DNA of 63,691 nt from Arcicella sp040387735 (GTDB taxonomy: Bacteria > Bacteroidota > Bacteroidia > Cytophagales > Spirosomataceae). The translations under genes and the position numbers were made by a program. Below the pieces are notes generated by a model that was not told the DNA's origin, searched no databases, and saw only the letters and a program-made list of their open reading frames with translations. Shown here piece after piece: positions 26,640-35,800 of the stretch; within the stretch, counting starts at the first letter, position 1; each line of letters begins with the position of its first letter. The DNA lies in contig JAZKDE010000106.1 of NCBI GenBank assembly GCA_040387735.1, forward strand, positions 1 through 63,691, given 5' to 3'.

Positions 26640-26968
26640 TGTTTCCCATTTTAATATTCAACCAAATTTAAAAAATAAGAAAATTATGAAAAATGATTTT
26701 TGTCAGTACATTTTTCTAATTTATGTTGTATATGTGTTTTTGGAAATGAAATGTTGATAGAATACTTTTCTAAAGTATTTGTGATATTAGATTTTTAATA
26801 TTTTGAGATTTTCCTCTTTTGAAATATTCCGAATAATAACTGCTCTTTTTTCTGCCATTCTGTCATATTTTTTGTAAATTTGCGTTTTATTAGCTGTTTG
26901 ATGTTTGATGTTAAAGGTTAGTTTACCAATACCCAATACTGATAATTGCACATCGGAAATTAAAGAAA
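26640..26968. other. Divergent non-coding gap before miaB
   Basis: A 329-bp gap with no gene. It contains a TAnnTTTG-type box (listed separately) and a short tandem repeat, 2.6 copies of the 7-bp unit tgtttga at 26895-26912, about 57-74 bp upstream of the miaB start. Confidence 0.5.
26875..26882 (+). promoter_or_regulatory. Candidate -7 promoter box for miaB
   Basis: TAAATTTG matches the Bacteroidota TAnnTTTG element and lies 87 bp upstream of the miaB ATG. The -33 TTTG is not well matched; the closest is a T-rich stretch ending in ttctg about 22 bp upstream. Confidence 0.35.
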
Positions 26969-28390
26969 ATGAGAGATTTAGAAATACTTACAGAAACAGA
27001 CAAAGAAGCCTTAGAATTACCCCGTACCAGTGTTGAGCAGGAAAATAATGCAGGCAAAAGAAAATTATACATCGAAAGTTATGGTTGTCAGATGAATTTC
27101 TCAGATTCTGAGATAGTTACTTCCATTCTGCAAGAAGGCGGATACGCCACAACCTCTAATTTTGAGGTGGCTGATGTTATTCTTTTAAACACTTGTGCCA
27201 TTCGAGATAATGCGGAACAAAAAGTGCGAAATCGTTTAAAAAACTTTACGCATTTAAAGAAAAAACGCCCTGGTATGGTTGTGGGCGTATTGGGATGTAT
27301 GGCGGAACGTTTAAAAACGAAATTTTTGGAAGAAGAAAAAATCGTGGATGTTGTAGCTGGCCCAGATGCTTATCGTGACCTTCCAAATCTTCTCAGCGAA
27401 GCCGAAGATGGACAGAAAGCCATCAATGTCTTCTTGTCAAAAGAAGAAACATACGCTGATATTTCTCCTGTTCGTTTAAATTCAAATGGCGTTACGGCTT
27501 TCGTTTCCATTATGCGTGGTTGTGATAATATGTGTTCATTTTGTGTGGTGCCATTCACTCGTGGACGAGAACGCTCACGTGATGTATATTCAATCATTAA
27601 GGAATGTCAAGATTTGTTGGATAAAGGTTTCAAAGAAGTTACACTTTTAGGGCAAAATGTAGATTCATATAAATGGGCTTCCGAAGATGGTTTTGAAACT
27701 GTCAATTTTGCTCAATTGCTTGAACGAGTAGCACTTATCAATCCTGAGTTAAGAGTTCGTTTCTCAACTTCTCACCCAAAAGATATTACTGATGAAGTAC
27801 TTTATACTATGAAAAAGTACGACAATATCTGTAAATATATTCATTTGCCAGCTCAGAGCGGAAACAGTCGTATTTTGAAGATGATGAACCGTACTTACGA
27901 CCGTGATTGGTACATCAACCGAATTGATAAAATTCGTGAAATTTTAGGCGAAGATTGCGGGGTTTCTCAGGATATGATTATCGGATTCTGTTCGGAAACT
28001 GAAGATGAACATCAAGATACGCTTTCGTTGATGGAATACGTAAAATATGATTATGGTTATATGTTTGCCTATTCAGAACGTCCAGGAACACCTGCGGCGA
28101 AGAAATATGCGGATGATATAACGCCTGAAATCAAACAACGCCGTTTAGCAGAAGTGATTGATTTGCAGTTGCGTTTATCAATGGAACGTAATAATAGAGA
28201 AATAGGAAAGACTCATAAAGTATTAGTGGAAGGCTTTTCAAAGCGTTCAGACGATTTTTTACAAGGAAGAACTGACCATAATAAAAAGGTTATTTTTCCG
28301 AAAGAAAATTATCAAAAAGGAGATTATGTGATGGTGACAATAACGTCTTGTTCTACGGCAACTTTGAAGGGTGAAGCGGTAAAGGATTGA
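26969..28390 (+). CDS. miaB: tRNA-2-methylthio-N6-isopentenyladenosine-37 synthase
   Basis: A 473-residue radical-SAM methylthiotransferase modifying A37 of tRNAs that read UNN codons. The N-terminal UPF0004 domain (about 29-145) holds the auxiliary-cluster Cys residues (ESYGCQMNFSDSE, LNTCAIRDNAEQ, VGVLGCMAERL). The radical-SAM motif is RGCDNMCSFCVVPFTRGRE (CxxxCxxC at about 185-192). The C-terminal TRAM domain ends the protein (VEGFSKRSDDFLQGRTDHNK). A lead of about 28 residues before the first domain is usual in this phylum. The sigma-54-type regulator gene follows after 17 bp. Confidence 0.96.
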   Translation: MRDLEILTETDKEALELPRTSVEQENNAGKRKLYIESYGCQMNFSDSEIVTSILQEGGYATTSNFEVADVILLNTCAIRDNAEQKVRNRLKNFTHLKKKRPGMVVGVLGCMAERLKTKFLEEEKIVDVVAGPDAYRDLPNLLSEAEDGQKAINVFLSKEETYADISPVRLNSNGVTAFVSIMRGCDNMCSFCVVPFTRGRERSRDVYSIIKECQDLLDKGFKEVTLLGQNVDSYKWASEDGFETVNFAQLLERVALINPELRVRFSTSHPKDITDEVLYTMKKYDNICKYIHLPAQSGNSRILKMMNRTYDRDWYINRIDKIREILGEDCGVSQDMIIGFCSETEDEHQDTLSLMEYVKYDYGYMFAYSERPGTPAAKKYADDITPEIKQRRLAEVIDLQLRLSMERNNREIGKTHKVLVEGFSKRSDDFLQGRTDHNKKVIFPKENYQKGDYVMVTITSCSTATLKGEAVKD

Positions 28391-28407
28391 TTAAGAATTA
28401 ATTAACT

Positions 28408-29745
28408 ATGCAAATTACAGAATTACAATCCATAAAAGCCCGTTTCGGAATTATTGGGAATTCGCCCGCTCTGAATCATGCTATTGAAGTGGCTGGACAA
28501 GTTGCTCCGACCGACATGACCGTACTGATTACGGGTGAAAGCGGTTCGGGAAAAGAATCTTTTTCTAAAATAATTCATAATCTTTCCGCCCGAAAACACG
28601 GACAATTTATTGCCGTAAACTGCGGAGCTATTCCCGAAGGAACAATTGATTCAGAGCTTTTTGGTCATGAAAAAGGCTCATTTACTGGAGCAATAGATGC
28701 TCGAAAAGGCTATTTTGAAGTAACCGACGGCGGAACTATTTTCTTAGACGAAATTGCAGAAATGCCTTTAGGTACGCAAGCACGCCTATTACGGGTACTC
28801 GAAAATGGTGAGTTTATTCGTGTTGGTTCTTCTAAAGTTCAAAAAACAAATGTTCGAGTAGTTGCCGCCACGAATATCAATTTGATGACTGCGGTGGAAC
28901 GTGGAAAGTTTCGAGAAGATTTGTATTATCGACTCAATACTGTTCCGATTTTTGTGCCACCACTTCGAGATAGAGGCATGGATATTGAGTTATTATTTCG
29001 AAAATTTACGACCGATTTTGCCGAGCGATATCGTATAAAACCGATTCAATTAACTCCCGATGCTCAACAAATTTTACTGTCGCAGCGCTTTCCTGGTAAT
29101 ATTCGTCAGTTGAAAAATTTGGCAGAACAAATCTCCATTTTGGAAGTTGATGAACGAATAATTGATGCTGACAAATTGACTCATTATCTCCAAATGAATA
29201 ATGGGCAATCTATCGGTAATGGTTTGATACGTAGAGATTTTGAAGAAAAACAATCTGATAATTTTTCAGAGCGAGAGTTACTTTACAAGATTCTTTTCGA
29301 TATGCGTAAGGATGTTACGGAGTTGAAAAAAATGTTTTTAGAAGTACTGAAAAATGGTGAAATTAGTCCCGAAATTTTGAAGCAAAATGAAAGCCTTTTT
29401 CAAAATATGGAGCCAGAAAGGTCATTTCCGTATTCGCCAAGTACTTACCAACCCGAAACAAATCCAAGCCGTATTTTACCGAATGGACAGAATAACTATT
29501 CGCCAAATCCAGAATTAACAATAATTAACTTAAACGGCGAAAATCACGAAAATAAAAGTGGTTTTATTGACGTTACTCACGAAGCCGAAGAAGTTTCTTT
29601 TTCTTTAGAAAAACAAGAAAAAGACATGATAATCAGGGCTTTACAGAAAAATAAAAACAAACGGAAATATGCCGCACAAGACTTGGGAATCTCTGAAAGA
29701 ACGCTTTACCGTAAAATTAAACAATATGATATTGAGGAAGAGTAG
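28408..29745 (+). CDS. Sigma-54-dependent transcriptional activator
   Basis: A 445-residue activator. The AAA+ domain begins almost at the N-terminus (GIIGNSPALNHAIEVAGQ): Walker A ITGESGSGKESF, sigma-54 contact loop HEKGSFTGAIDARKG (GSFTGA instead of GAFTGA), Walker B GTIFLDEIAEMP and the arginine finger region LLRVLENGEFIRVG. There is no receiver or GAF sensor. A variable, probably disordered linker (about 285-390) precedes the Fis-type HTH at the end (KRKYAAQDLGISERTLYRKIKQ). Without a sensor domain its activity must be set by expression or a partner. The gene order miaB, activator, lptE, TPR-like, secG appears to be a single operon. Confidence 0.92.
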   Translation: MQITELQSIKARFGIIGNSPALNHAIEVAGQVAPTDMTVLITGESGSGKESFSKIIHNLSARKHGQFIAVNCGAIPEGTIDSELFGHEKGSFTGAIDARKGYFEVTDGGTIFLDEIAEMPLGTQARLLRVLENGEFIRVGSSKVQKTNVRVVAATNINLMTAVERGKFREDLYYRLNTVPIFVPPLRDRGMDIELLFRKFTTDFAERYRIKPIQLTPDAQQILLSQRFPGNIRQLKNLAEQISILEVDERIIDADKLTHYLQMNNGQSIGNGLIRRDFEEKQSDNFSERELLYKILFDMRKDVTELKKMFLEVLKNGEISPEILKQNESLFQNMEPERSFPYSPSTYQPETNPSRILPNGQNNYSPNPELTIINLNGENHENKSGFIDVTHEAEEVSFSLEKQEKDMIIRALQKNKNKRKYAAQDLGISERTLYRKIKQYDIEEE

Positions 29746-30298
29746 TACAGTTATCAGTTATCAGTTATCAGTAAACAATTATTTTTCATCTGGAAATGCA
29801 AGCAAATTCGTTCTTTTCTGTTTAATGCTAACTATTAATTGTTCACTGATTTCTTGTTACACATTTAGAGGAGCAAGTCTTGATGCGAATCTAAAAACGA
29901 TGCAGATTCAAAACTTTGCTTTTCAAACGGCTGGTGGTCCTGCCAATTTGAGTTTAACATTTAACGAAAAAATGAAAGAGTATTTTCAACGAAATACCTC
30001 TTTAAAAACGACTAATGTTAATCCAGATTTAATGTTTGAAGGAGCGATAACGGGCTTTACCGTTGAGGCAAAAGCCCCAACTTCTGATGATAAAGGTGGT
30101 TTGAACCGATTAACAATTACTATTCAGGTTAAATTTACCAATGCCAAAGACGAAAATAAAAATTACGACCAAGAGTTTTCGTTTTATCAAGATTTTGCCC
30201 AAACTCAAACAATTACTGCCGTTCAAGGAGCTTTAGTTCCAAAGATTTTAGACCAAATTGTTTTGGATATTTTCAATAAAACGGCGGGAGAGTGGTGA
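29726..30298 (+). CDS. lptE: LptE-like LPS-assembly lipoprotein
   Basis: About 190 residues from the ATG at 29726, which overlaps the activator stop by 20 bp. An earlier frame start at 29669 is unlikely. After a hydrophobic segment (KFVLFCLMLTINC) comes a lipobox LISC; the mature lipoprotein then has the LptE-like fold (GASLDANLKTMQIQNFAF, LTFNEKMKEYFQRNTSL, LNRLTITIQVKFTNAKDE). In Bacteroidota LptE plugs LptD in the outer membrane for LPS insertion. The N-terminal lead VISYQLSVNN is encoded by a tandem CAGTTAT repeat at 29748-29772, so the original start may have been displaced; the true start is uncertain. Confidence 0.8.
   Translation: MILRKSSTVISYQLSVNNYFSSGNASKFVLFCLMLTINCSLISCYTFRGASLDANLKTMQIQNFAFQTAGGPANLSLTFNEKMKEYFQRNTSLKTTNVNPDLMFEGAITGFTVEAKAPTSDDKGGLNRLTITIQVKFTNAKDENKNYDQEFSFYQDFAQTQTITAVQGALVPKILDQIVLDIFNKTAGEW
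29748..29772. repeat. CAGTTAT heptamer tandem repeat at the 5' end of lptE
   Basis: About 3.6 perfect copies of the 7-bp unit cagttat lie directly after the activator stop codon. The same unit in inverse orientation recurs before ribonuclease Z (48907-48938), which points to a dispersed repeat family. Confidence 0.8.
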
Positions 30299-30324
30299 CC
30301 TTCAGGATAAAAATTCTATCATTC

Positions 30325-31032
30325 ATGAATAAAGATATATTTTCATACTTAATTGCCCATCCTGTCAATATTTCTTTGTCGGATGTGAAAACAATTGAGG
30401 CAATTACAAAACAATATCCTTATTGCCAGTTGGGACACACGTTATTGGCAAAGGGGTATCATTTGCATCATTCGGAGGAGTTAGCTTTTGAGAAGATTCG
30501 CCATGCTTCTGCTCATGCTGTGAGTCGAAATGCTTTACGCAAGTTAATTAACGGAAGCTTTAGAAACGAAGTCATTAGTTCTTTAAATCCCAAATTTGAC
30601 TCTGAATATTTGCATAAATTCAAAGAAAGTGATGCCAGTCAGGCTTTAGCGGAGAAGGAAGAAGATATTCGAGAACAAACGGCAATGATATCTGATATTG
30701 ATATGTTGACAAATTCTTGGGCAGTGGAGGATTTGTTAATCAATGAAATTGCTCAGAAGAAACAATTACAAAATTCGATAATTGATAATTTCCTAATTAA
30801 AGACCCTGGACTCATCCGAACTACAAAAAGCCAGTTGGAAGCAATGGGTAAACAAGAAGACTTATCCGTTAGAAGTGGGAAGTTAGAAAAAGGAATTGTG
30901 ACCGAGAGTTACGCCAAAATTCTGACCATGCAAGGGCGAAAAGATAAAGCAATTGAGGTTTATGAGAAATTAATTTTGAAATTTCCAGAAAAAAAGACTT
31001 ACTTTGCAACCAAAATTCAAGAATTGGCATAG
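30325..31032 (+). CDS. TPR-like protein downstream of lptE
   Basis: About 235 residues from the ATG at 30325 (MNKDIFSYLIAHPVNIS); a frame from 30292 adds residues overlapping the lptE end. The protein is helical with two tandem TPR-like regions: YPYCQLGHTLLAKGYHLH...AFEKIRHASAHAV near the N-terminus and ESYAKILTMQGRKDKAIEVYEKLILKFPEKKTYFATKI at the C-terminus. There is no signal peptide. Similar proteins sit between lptE and secG in Cytophagales, so it is a conserved but unnamed member of this neighbourhood. A role as an adaptor in envelope biogenesis is inference from position. Confidence 0.75.
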   Translation: MNKDIFSYLIAHPVNISLSDVKTIEAITKQYPYCQLGHTLLAKGYHLHHSEELAFEKIRHASAHAVSRNALRKLINGSFRNEVISSLNPKFDSEYLHKFKESDASQALAEKEEDIREQTAMISDIDMLTNSWAVEDLLINEIAQKKQLQNSIIDNFLIKDPGLIRTTKSQLEAMGKQEDLSVRSGKLEKGIVTESYAKILTMQGRKDKAIEVYEKLILKFPEKKTYFATKIQELA

Positions 31033-31155
31033 GTTTGGTTAAAGTAGTTATAGCAGTTATAAAGTTAAAAAGTTGTTACTTCAGAATGAAAAACTTTTAA
31101 ACTTCTCTAACTCTTGAGCTTTTAAAAAGAATCCTTAATTTAAAAAATAAACAAA

Positions 31156-31512
31156 ATGTTCGGAGCAGTTATCGTAGTTATTTGCATTATTGCAGTTTTA
31201 TTAGTTTTTGTAGTATTGATTCAAAATCCAAAAGGAGGCGGTCTTTCAGGTGAATTTGGTACAGCGGGTGCGAGCCAAATGTTTGGTGTTCAACGCACTG
31301 GCGACCTTTTAGAACAAATTACTTGGGGTGGAGCAATTACTATCGCAGTATTAGTTCTAGCAACAAAATTTATTACGCCAACTGAAATAGGAAGCGGTAT
31401 TGAATCTTCAAACGTAGAAGCAGCTAAAAGTAAAGCGGGTATTCCTGCTGCACCAGCACAAGGTCTTGGAGCAAATCCAACGGCTAAACCAGTTGATACA
31501 ACGAAGAAATAA
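31156..31512 (+). CDS. secG: Preprotein translocase subunit SecG
   Basis: A 118-residue inner-membrane subunit of SecYEG. Two membrane helices (AVIVVICIIAVLLVFVVLIQ and AITIAVLVLATKFIT) enclose the conserved cytosolic loop QNPKGGGLSGEFGTAGASQMFGVQRTG. A C-terminal tail of about 35 residues rich in Ala, Pro and Lys is longer than in E. coli but normal for Bacteroidota. The intergenic leader upstream holds further A/T-rich near-repeats (agttata-like units). A good terminator follows. Confidence 0.95.
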   Translation: MFGAVIVVICIIAVLLVFVVLIQNPKGGGLSGEFGTAGASQMFGVQRTGDLLEQITWGGAITIAVLVLATKFITPTEIGSGIESSNVEAAKSKAGIPAAPAQGLGANPTAKPVDTTKK

Positions 31513-31530
31513 GATATTTCAATTGAAATA

Positions 31531-31562
31531 AAAAAGGGAAGCTCATTAAGTTTCCCTTTTTT
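31531..31562. terminator. Bidirectional terminator after secG
   Basis: The arms aaaaagggaa and tttccctttt pair around a short loop, flanked by A and T tracts, so the hairpin has a T-tract in both directions. It lies between the secG stop and the convergent gene ending at 31561. Confidence 0.85.
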
Positions 31563-32274
31563 ATTGTGTCACTTGTTCAACTATTTTTTTTTTAGCAATT
31601 GGCAATAACGTTTCTTCCAAAGGTAAAATATATTTTGATTCAACTACGTATGTGGCAGGATTGGGAAGATGTTTGTACTTTTTTACCAAATCCAATTTGA
31701 TGTTTTCGAAGGTATTTACCAAACTCTTTCTGACGGTTTCCACGTAGAAAGTCTTCACACCCCGAAACTTCTCGTGTTTCCCTTCAAAAACGGTCAGATT
31801 ATATTGGTAAATCTGCGTTTCGCTAATTAAAGGTTCGTGGAGCAATAAATAACCATCATTTTTGTACAGAGGCAAAATGCCTACGGGAGAAATATTAATG
31901 TTACTTTGTACCTCAGCAACAATCTCTTCTCCTTCGAGAATCGCATTTTCAAAACGTGGTAAAGCATAATTCATAATTGATTCCAACTCTGTAAGGTAGC
32001 GATTATCAGGCTGGGAAGAAAATTCATAAACAACATCCAGATTATCAGAATTTATATCCTTTATTCTTTTCGGAAATAGAGTACTCATCTGTTCAATTCC
32101 GTCCTTAAAATACTTTGAATATTCGTAATGATACTGCAAGTCCCGCAGGTCTGGATACAGTCGTTGACTTTTAAAGTTACCTTTGACGTGTTGTAAATAT
32201 GCCAATAGTACATATTTTTTGTACTCAAAATCAATCAGGCCAGTGGTTAGCCAATCTTTATCTAATGTTTTCAT
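31561..32274 (-). CDS. Uncharacterised 237-residue cytoplasmic protein
   Basis: I do not recognise a named family, although the protein looks conserved (LDKDWLTTGLIDFEYKKYVLLAYLQHV; EFSSQPDNRYLTELESIMNYALPRFENAI). It is a mixed alpha/beta soluble protein without signal peptide or membrane segments. The C-terminus (PATYVVESKYILPLEETLLPIAKKK) is strongly charged. It converges on secG through a shared terminator and diverges from groES across 329 bp. No catalytic motif can be seen. Position next to groESL may be chance. Confidence 0.7.
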   Translation of the reverse strand: MKTLDKDWLTTGLIDFEYKKYVLLAYLQHVKGNFKSQRLYPDLRDLQYHYEYSKYFKDGIEQMSTLFPKRIKDINSDNLDVVYEFSSQPDNRYLTELESIMNYALPRFENAILEGEEIVAEVQSNINISPVGILPLYKNDGYLLLHEPLISETQIYQYNLTVFEGKHEKFRGVKTFYVETVRKSLVNTFENIKLDLVKKYKHLPNPATYVVESKYILPLEETLLPIAKKKIVEQVTQ

Positions 32275-32603
32275 AGGCTTTATTTAATTGAAGGATTAAT
32301 AAATCATACAGAAATAAAAAGCAAGCTTAACATCAATATTTAAAGTTAACAATTTTGCGGAAAATGCCAAGTTTTTGGCAAAAAAAAATAGATACTGACA
32401 TATAAGGAAAAGCAAAAATGCCTTTTATTCATGTTTATTATTAAAACCTGACAATTTTTCCGCTTTTCTGACAATGGCACAAAATATGACGAAATAGTAA
32501 CGCAAGGGGTTCGTTTGTAGATTATTGGATTTGAAATTCAATAATGCTCATCCCGACAAAAACCTAAAAAATCAAATACAAAAAATAACTTATCACAAAA
32601 AAA
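32275..32603. promoter_or_regulatory. Control region upstream of groES with repeated CTGACA boxes
   Basis: A 329-bp gap with no gene. It contains three copies of ctgaca (32395, 32448 and 32468); the last two share the 8-mer ctgacaat at a spacing of 20 bp. A small palindrome tgccaa-gttt-ttggca lies at 32365-32380. No CIRCE element and no convincing TAnnTTTG box were found. The repeats may be sites for a heat-shock regulator, which is inference. Confidence 0.4.
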
Positions 32604-32882
32604 ATGTCAACAGTTAGTATTAAGCCTTTGGCTGACAGAGTTCTGGTAGAACCAGCAGCCGCAGAAGAAAAAACATCATTCGGAATTATCATTCCTGATA
32701 CTGCTAAAGAAAAACCTCAAAGAGGAACAGTTGTAGCAGTAGGTGCTGGCAAGAAAGATGAGCCAATGACCGTTTCGGTTGGTGATACTGTATTGTACGG
32801 TAAATACTCAGGAACTGAAATCGCAGTGGAAGGTAAAGATTATCTTATCATGCGTGAGAGCGATATTTTCGCAATCCTTTAA
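32604..32882 (+). CDS. groES: Co-chaperonin GroES
   Basis: A 92-residue co-chaperonin forming the heptameric lid of GroEL. Family signatures are IKPLADRVLVEPAAAEEKTSFGIIIPDTAKEKPQRGTVVAV in pieces, the mobile loop EEKTSFGIIIPD, and the end DYLIMRESDIFAIL. The length is normal. groEL follows after 136 bp in the same orientation, as usual, so they form a bicistronic operon. Confidence 0.97.
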   Translation: MSTVSIKPLADRVLVEPAAAEEKTSFGIIIPDTAKEKPQRGTVVAVGAGKKDEPMTVSVGDTVLYGKYSGTEIAVEGKDYLIMRESDIFAIL

Positions 32883-33018
32883 TTAATTGTTGCTTTAATC
32901 CGTAATCAATGGATTTTAAGTTCTTCTAACAATAACATATTTAATTAATACTATATTCTAAATTTGTATTACGGCAATGGCCTATTGCAAATAGTATATA
33001 GCATAAAGCAAAAAAACA

Positions 33019-34644
33019 ATGGCAAAGGAATTATTTTTTGACACGGATGCCCGTGATAAACTAAAAAAAGGCGTTGATACCTTAGCGAACGCTGTAAAAG
33101 TAACATTAGGACCAAAAGGACGTAATGTTATCATTGACAAAAAATTCGGTTCACCAACAATCACGAAAGATGGTGTATCGGTAGCAAAAGAAATTGAGTT
33201 GGAAGATGCAGTTGAGAATATGGGTGCTCAATTGGTGAAAGAAGTAGCTTCAAAAACGGCTGACCAAGCTGGTGATGGAACTACAACTGCAACTGTTTTA
33301 GCTCAAGCAATTTATACAATTGGTTCTAAAAACGTTGCTGCGGGTGCTAATCCAATGGATTTGAAACGTGGTGTTGATAAAGCTGTTTTAGCAGTTGTTG
33401 CTTCTTTGAAATCACAATCGAAATCAATTGAAACTTCTCAACAAATTGCTCAAGTAGCTACTATTTCTGCTAACTCTGACTTGACTATCGGTACAATGAT
33501 TGCTGATGCAATGGAAAAAGTTGGTCGTGAAGGTGTAATTACTGTTGAGGAAGCTCGTGGTACTGAAACTGAAGTTAAAACAGTAGAAGGTATGCAGTTT
33601 GACCGTGGATATTTATCTCCATATTTCGTAACAAATACAGAGAAAATGGAAGCTGAATTAGAGCGTCCATTCATCTTGATTTCTGAGAAGAAAGTATCTT
33701 CAATGAAAGAATTATTGCCAGTTTTGGAAGGTGTTGCTCAAACAGGTCGTCCATTGTTAATCATCGCAGAAGATGTTGATGGCGAAGCATTAGCAACTTT
33801 GGTAGTAAACAAAATCCGTGGTGCCTTGAAAGTAGCAGCTGTTAAAGCTCCTGGTTTTGGTGACCGTCGTAAAGCACTTTTAGAAGACATCGCTATCTTA
33901 ACAGGTGGTACTGTTATTTCTGAAGAGCGTGGATTCAAATTAGAAAATGCTACGGTTGAATATTTGGGACAAGCTGAGAAAATTATCATCGACAAAGACA
34001 ACACTACTATTGTAAATGGTGTTGGTGAAAAAGATGGTATCACGGCTCGTGTAAACCAAATTAAAGCACAAATCGAAAATACTACTTCTGATTATGACCG
34101 TGAAAAATTGCAAGAGCGTTTGGCTAAATTGTCAGGTGGTGTTGCTATTCTTTACATCGGTGCTGCAACAGAAGTTGAAATGAAAGAAAAGAAAGACCGT
34201 GTTGACGATGCTCTTCACGCTACACGTGCCGCTGTTGAAGAAGGTATTGTAGCAGGTGGTGGTGTTGCTTTCATCCGTGCAATCAAAGCTTTAGATAGCC
34301 TTCAAGGTGAAAACGAAGATCAAACAACTGGTATCAACATTATCCGTCAGGCAATCGAAGCTCCTTTGAGAACTATCGTAGCTAACGCAGGTGGTGAAGG
34401 TTCAGTAGTGGTTAACGCTGTAAAAGCAGGTGAAGGTGACTTCGGTTATAACGCTCGTGAAGACAGATACGAAAATATGATTGAAGCAGGTATCATTGAC
34501 CCTACGAAAGTAACTCGTTTGGCTTTGGAAAATGCAGCATCAATCGCAGGATTGTTGTTAACAACTGAATGTGTAATTGCAGACAAACCGGCAGCGGAAG
34601 CTCCACACGCTCACGGTGGCGGAGGAATGGGCGGAATGATGTAA
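33019..34644 (+). CDS. groEL: Chaperonin GroEL
   Basis: A 541-residue 60-kDa chaperonin that folds proteins in an ATP-driven double ring with GroES. The nucleotide motif DQAGDGTTTATVLAQA, the GAEGSVVVNAVK-like region and the hinge segments are intact. The C-terminus ends in the Gly/Met-rich tail GGGGMGGMM. The N-terminus MAKELFFDTDARDKLKKGVD fits Bacteroidota GroEL. A terminator lies right after the stop codon, so groES-groEL is a closed unit. Confidence 0.98.
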   Translation: MAKELFFDTDARDKLKKGVDTLANAVKVTLGPKGRNVIIDKKFGSPTITKDGVSVAKEIELEDAVENMGAQLVKEVASKTADQAGDGTTTATVLAQAIYTIGSKNVAAGANPMDLKRGVDKAVLAVVASLKSQSKSIETSQQIAQVATISANSDLTIGTMIADAMEKVGREGVITVEEARGTETEVKTVEGMQFDRGYLSPYFVTNTEKMEAELERPFILISEKKVSSMKELLPVLEGVAQTGRPLLIIAEDVDGEALATLVVNKIRGALKVAAVKAPGFGDRRKALLEDIAILTGGTVISEERGFKLENATVEYLGQAEKIIIDKDNTTIVNGVGEKDGITARVNQIKAQIENTTSDYDREKLQERLAKLSGGVAILYIGAATEVEMKEKKDRVDDALHATRAAVEEGIVAGGGVAFIRAIKALDSLQGENEDQTTGINIIRQAIEAPLRTIVANAGGEGSVVVNAVKAGEGDFGYNAREDRYENMIEAGIIDPTKVTRLALENAASIAGLLLTTECVIADKPAAEAPHAHGGGGMGGMM

Positions 34645-34664
34645 TTCTGATTTCGTTTCAAAAT

Positions 34665-34705
34665 AAAAAAACTCTCCATTGGCTTTTGCCTTTGGGGAGT
34701 TTTTT
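34665..34705 (+). terminator. Terminator after groEL
   Basis: The arms aaaaaactctcc (34665-34677 region) and ggggagtttttt (34694-34705) pair with one G-T wobble and end in a T-tract. It lies about 20 bp after the groEL stop and isolates groESL from the lipoprotein gene downstream. Confidence 0.85.
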
Positions 34706-34768
34706 GTTTATTGGGGAATATTCCGTAACTCGCTTCTTGCTTATCTAAATAAGGCAATATTCAAACCC

Positions 34769-35800
34769 ATGATATATCGTTTATTACAGGCAGTATTTTT
34801 TATTTGCTTCCTTGCAACGTGCAAACAAAAAACATCAAAAGAAGTAATTCCTGCTTTTTACTTTTGGAAGTCTAATTTCCGACTTACTGAGGTAGAAAAA
34901 AAAGCGTTTACCAATAATCAAATTCAAAAACTTTACGTGAAGTTTTTTGACGTTTCTTGGAACATTCTTAAACGTCATCCCCAACTGGATGCACCTATTC
35001 GATTTTCGGAAAAATTGCCCGATTCTTGCCTAATTATTCCCGTTGTCTTTATCACTAATCAAACCTTAGTAAACTTGCCAGTTGCTGAAATTGAGCCGTT
35101 TGCCAAAGGAATTTTTACCGAAATACTAACGCTTTTACCGCAGAATAGTCCATTATCCGAAATACAAATTGACTGTGATTGGACACACAGTACTAAACAT
35201 AAGTACTTTAAACTATTAAAAACGCTCAAAAAAAATAACGTAAAACTCTCCGCAACGATTCGTTTACATCAAGTGAAATTCTTTGAAAAAACGGGAGTTC
35301 CACCCGTTGACCGAGGAATGTTGATGTGTTATAATATGAGTGATTGGAGGAAATATAATAGCCAAAACTCTATCTTTTCGCCCAATACTTTGAATCAGTA
35401 TATTCAGGATTTAGAAGATTATCCAATGTCGCTGGATGTTGTAATGCCGATTTTTCATTGGACGATTATTTATCGAAATGAGCAATTTTTATATTTCGTG
35501 AATAACTTGAGTGCTGATTCACTTAAAACGAATGCTATTTTCTTACAATTGATTGGTAAACAAGAGTTTGTCGTGCAGAAAGATGCGAATTTTCAACGTA
35601 TTTCTATTCGAAAAGGGGATGTTTTTAAATGTGAAAATGCACCTTATGAAGATATATTAAAAGGTTCTCGAATAGTTTTAGAAAAAATATCAACCCAAAA
35701 ACTTACATTTGCTTTATATCATCTCGACGAAAAAAGTCTTTCCAATTATTCCCATGAACAAATTCAACAACTCTTTCACATTAACAAAACGCTCCTTTAA
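34769..35800 (+). CDS. Unknown lipoprotein, possible TIM-barrel (GH18/DUF3142-like)
   Basis: 343 residues from the ATG at 34769; an earlier in-frame start at 34679 lies inside the groEL terminator and is rejected. The signal peptide MIYRLLQAVFFICFLATC has a lipobox LATC, so this is a lipoprotein. The segment EIQIDCDWTHSTKHKYFKLL followed by KLSATIRLHQVKF and RGMLMCYNMSDW resembles barrel strands of GH18-like or DUF3142 proteins (an Asp-rich strand end, then a YNM strand). Glycosidase activity is not proven: no DxxDxDxE motif is present. Its stop overlaps the next gene by 47 bp, so the two are coupled. Confidence 0.7.
   Translation: MIYRLLQAVFFICFLATCKQKTSKEVIPAFYFWKSNFRLTEVEKKAFTNNQIQKLYVKFFDVSWNILKRHPQLDAPIRFSEKLPDSCLIIPVVFITNQTLVNLPVAEIEPFAKGIFTEILTLLPQNSPLSEIQIDCDWTHSTKHKYFKLLKTLKKNNVKLSATIRLHQVKFFEKTGVPPVDRGMLMCYNMSDWRKYNSQNSIFSPNTLNQYIQDLEDYPMSLDVVMPIFHWTIIYRNEQFLYFVNNLSADSLKTNAIFLQLIGKQEFVVQKDANFQRISIRKGDVFKCENAPYEDILKGSRIVLEKISTQKLTFALYHLDEKSLSNYSHEQIQQLFHINKTLL

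Noticed and set aside
28408..29745. GSFTGA in place of GAFTGA as a loss of sigma-54 contact
   Set aside because: The Ala-to-Ser change is a common natural variant in working activators, so it is not evidence of loss of function.
32471..32490. Possible sigma-54 promoter (tggcac) before groES
   Set aside because: The -24-like TGGCAC is present, but the -12 TTGC is replaced by ATGA at the required spacing.
32275..32603. CIRCE element search upstream of groESL
   Set aside because: No TTAGCACTC-N9-GAGTGCTAA-like inverted repeat is present; the only dyad is a 6-bp tgccaa/ttggca.
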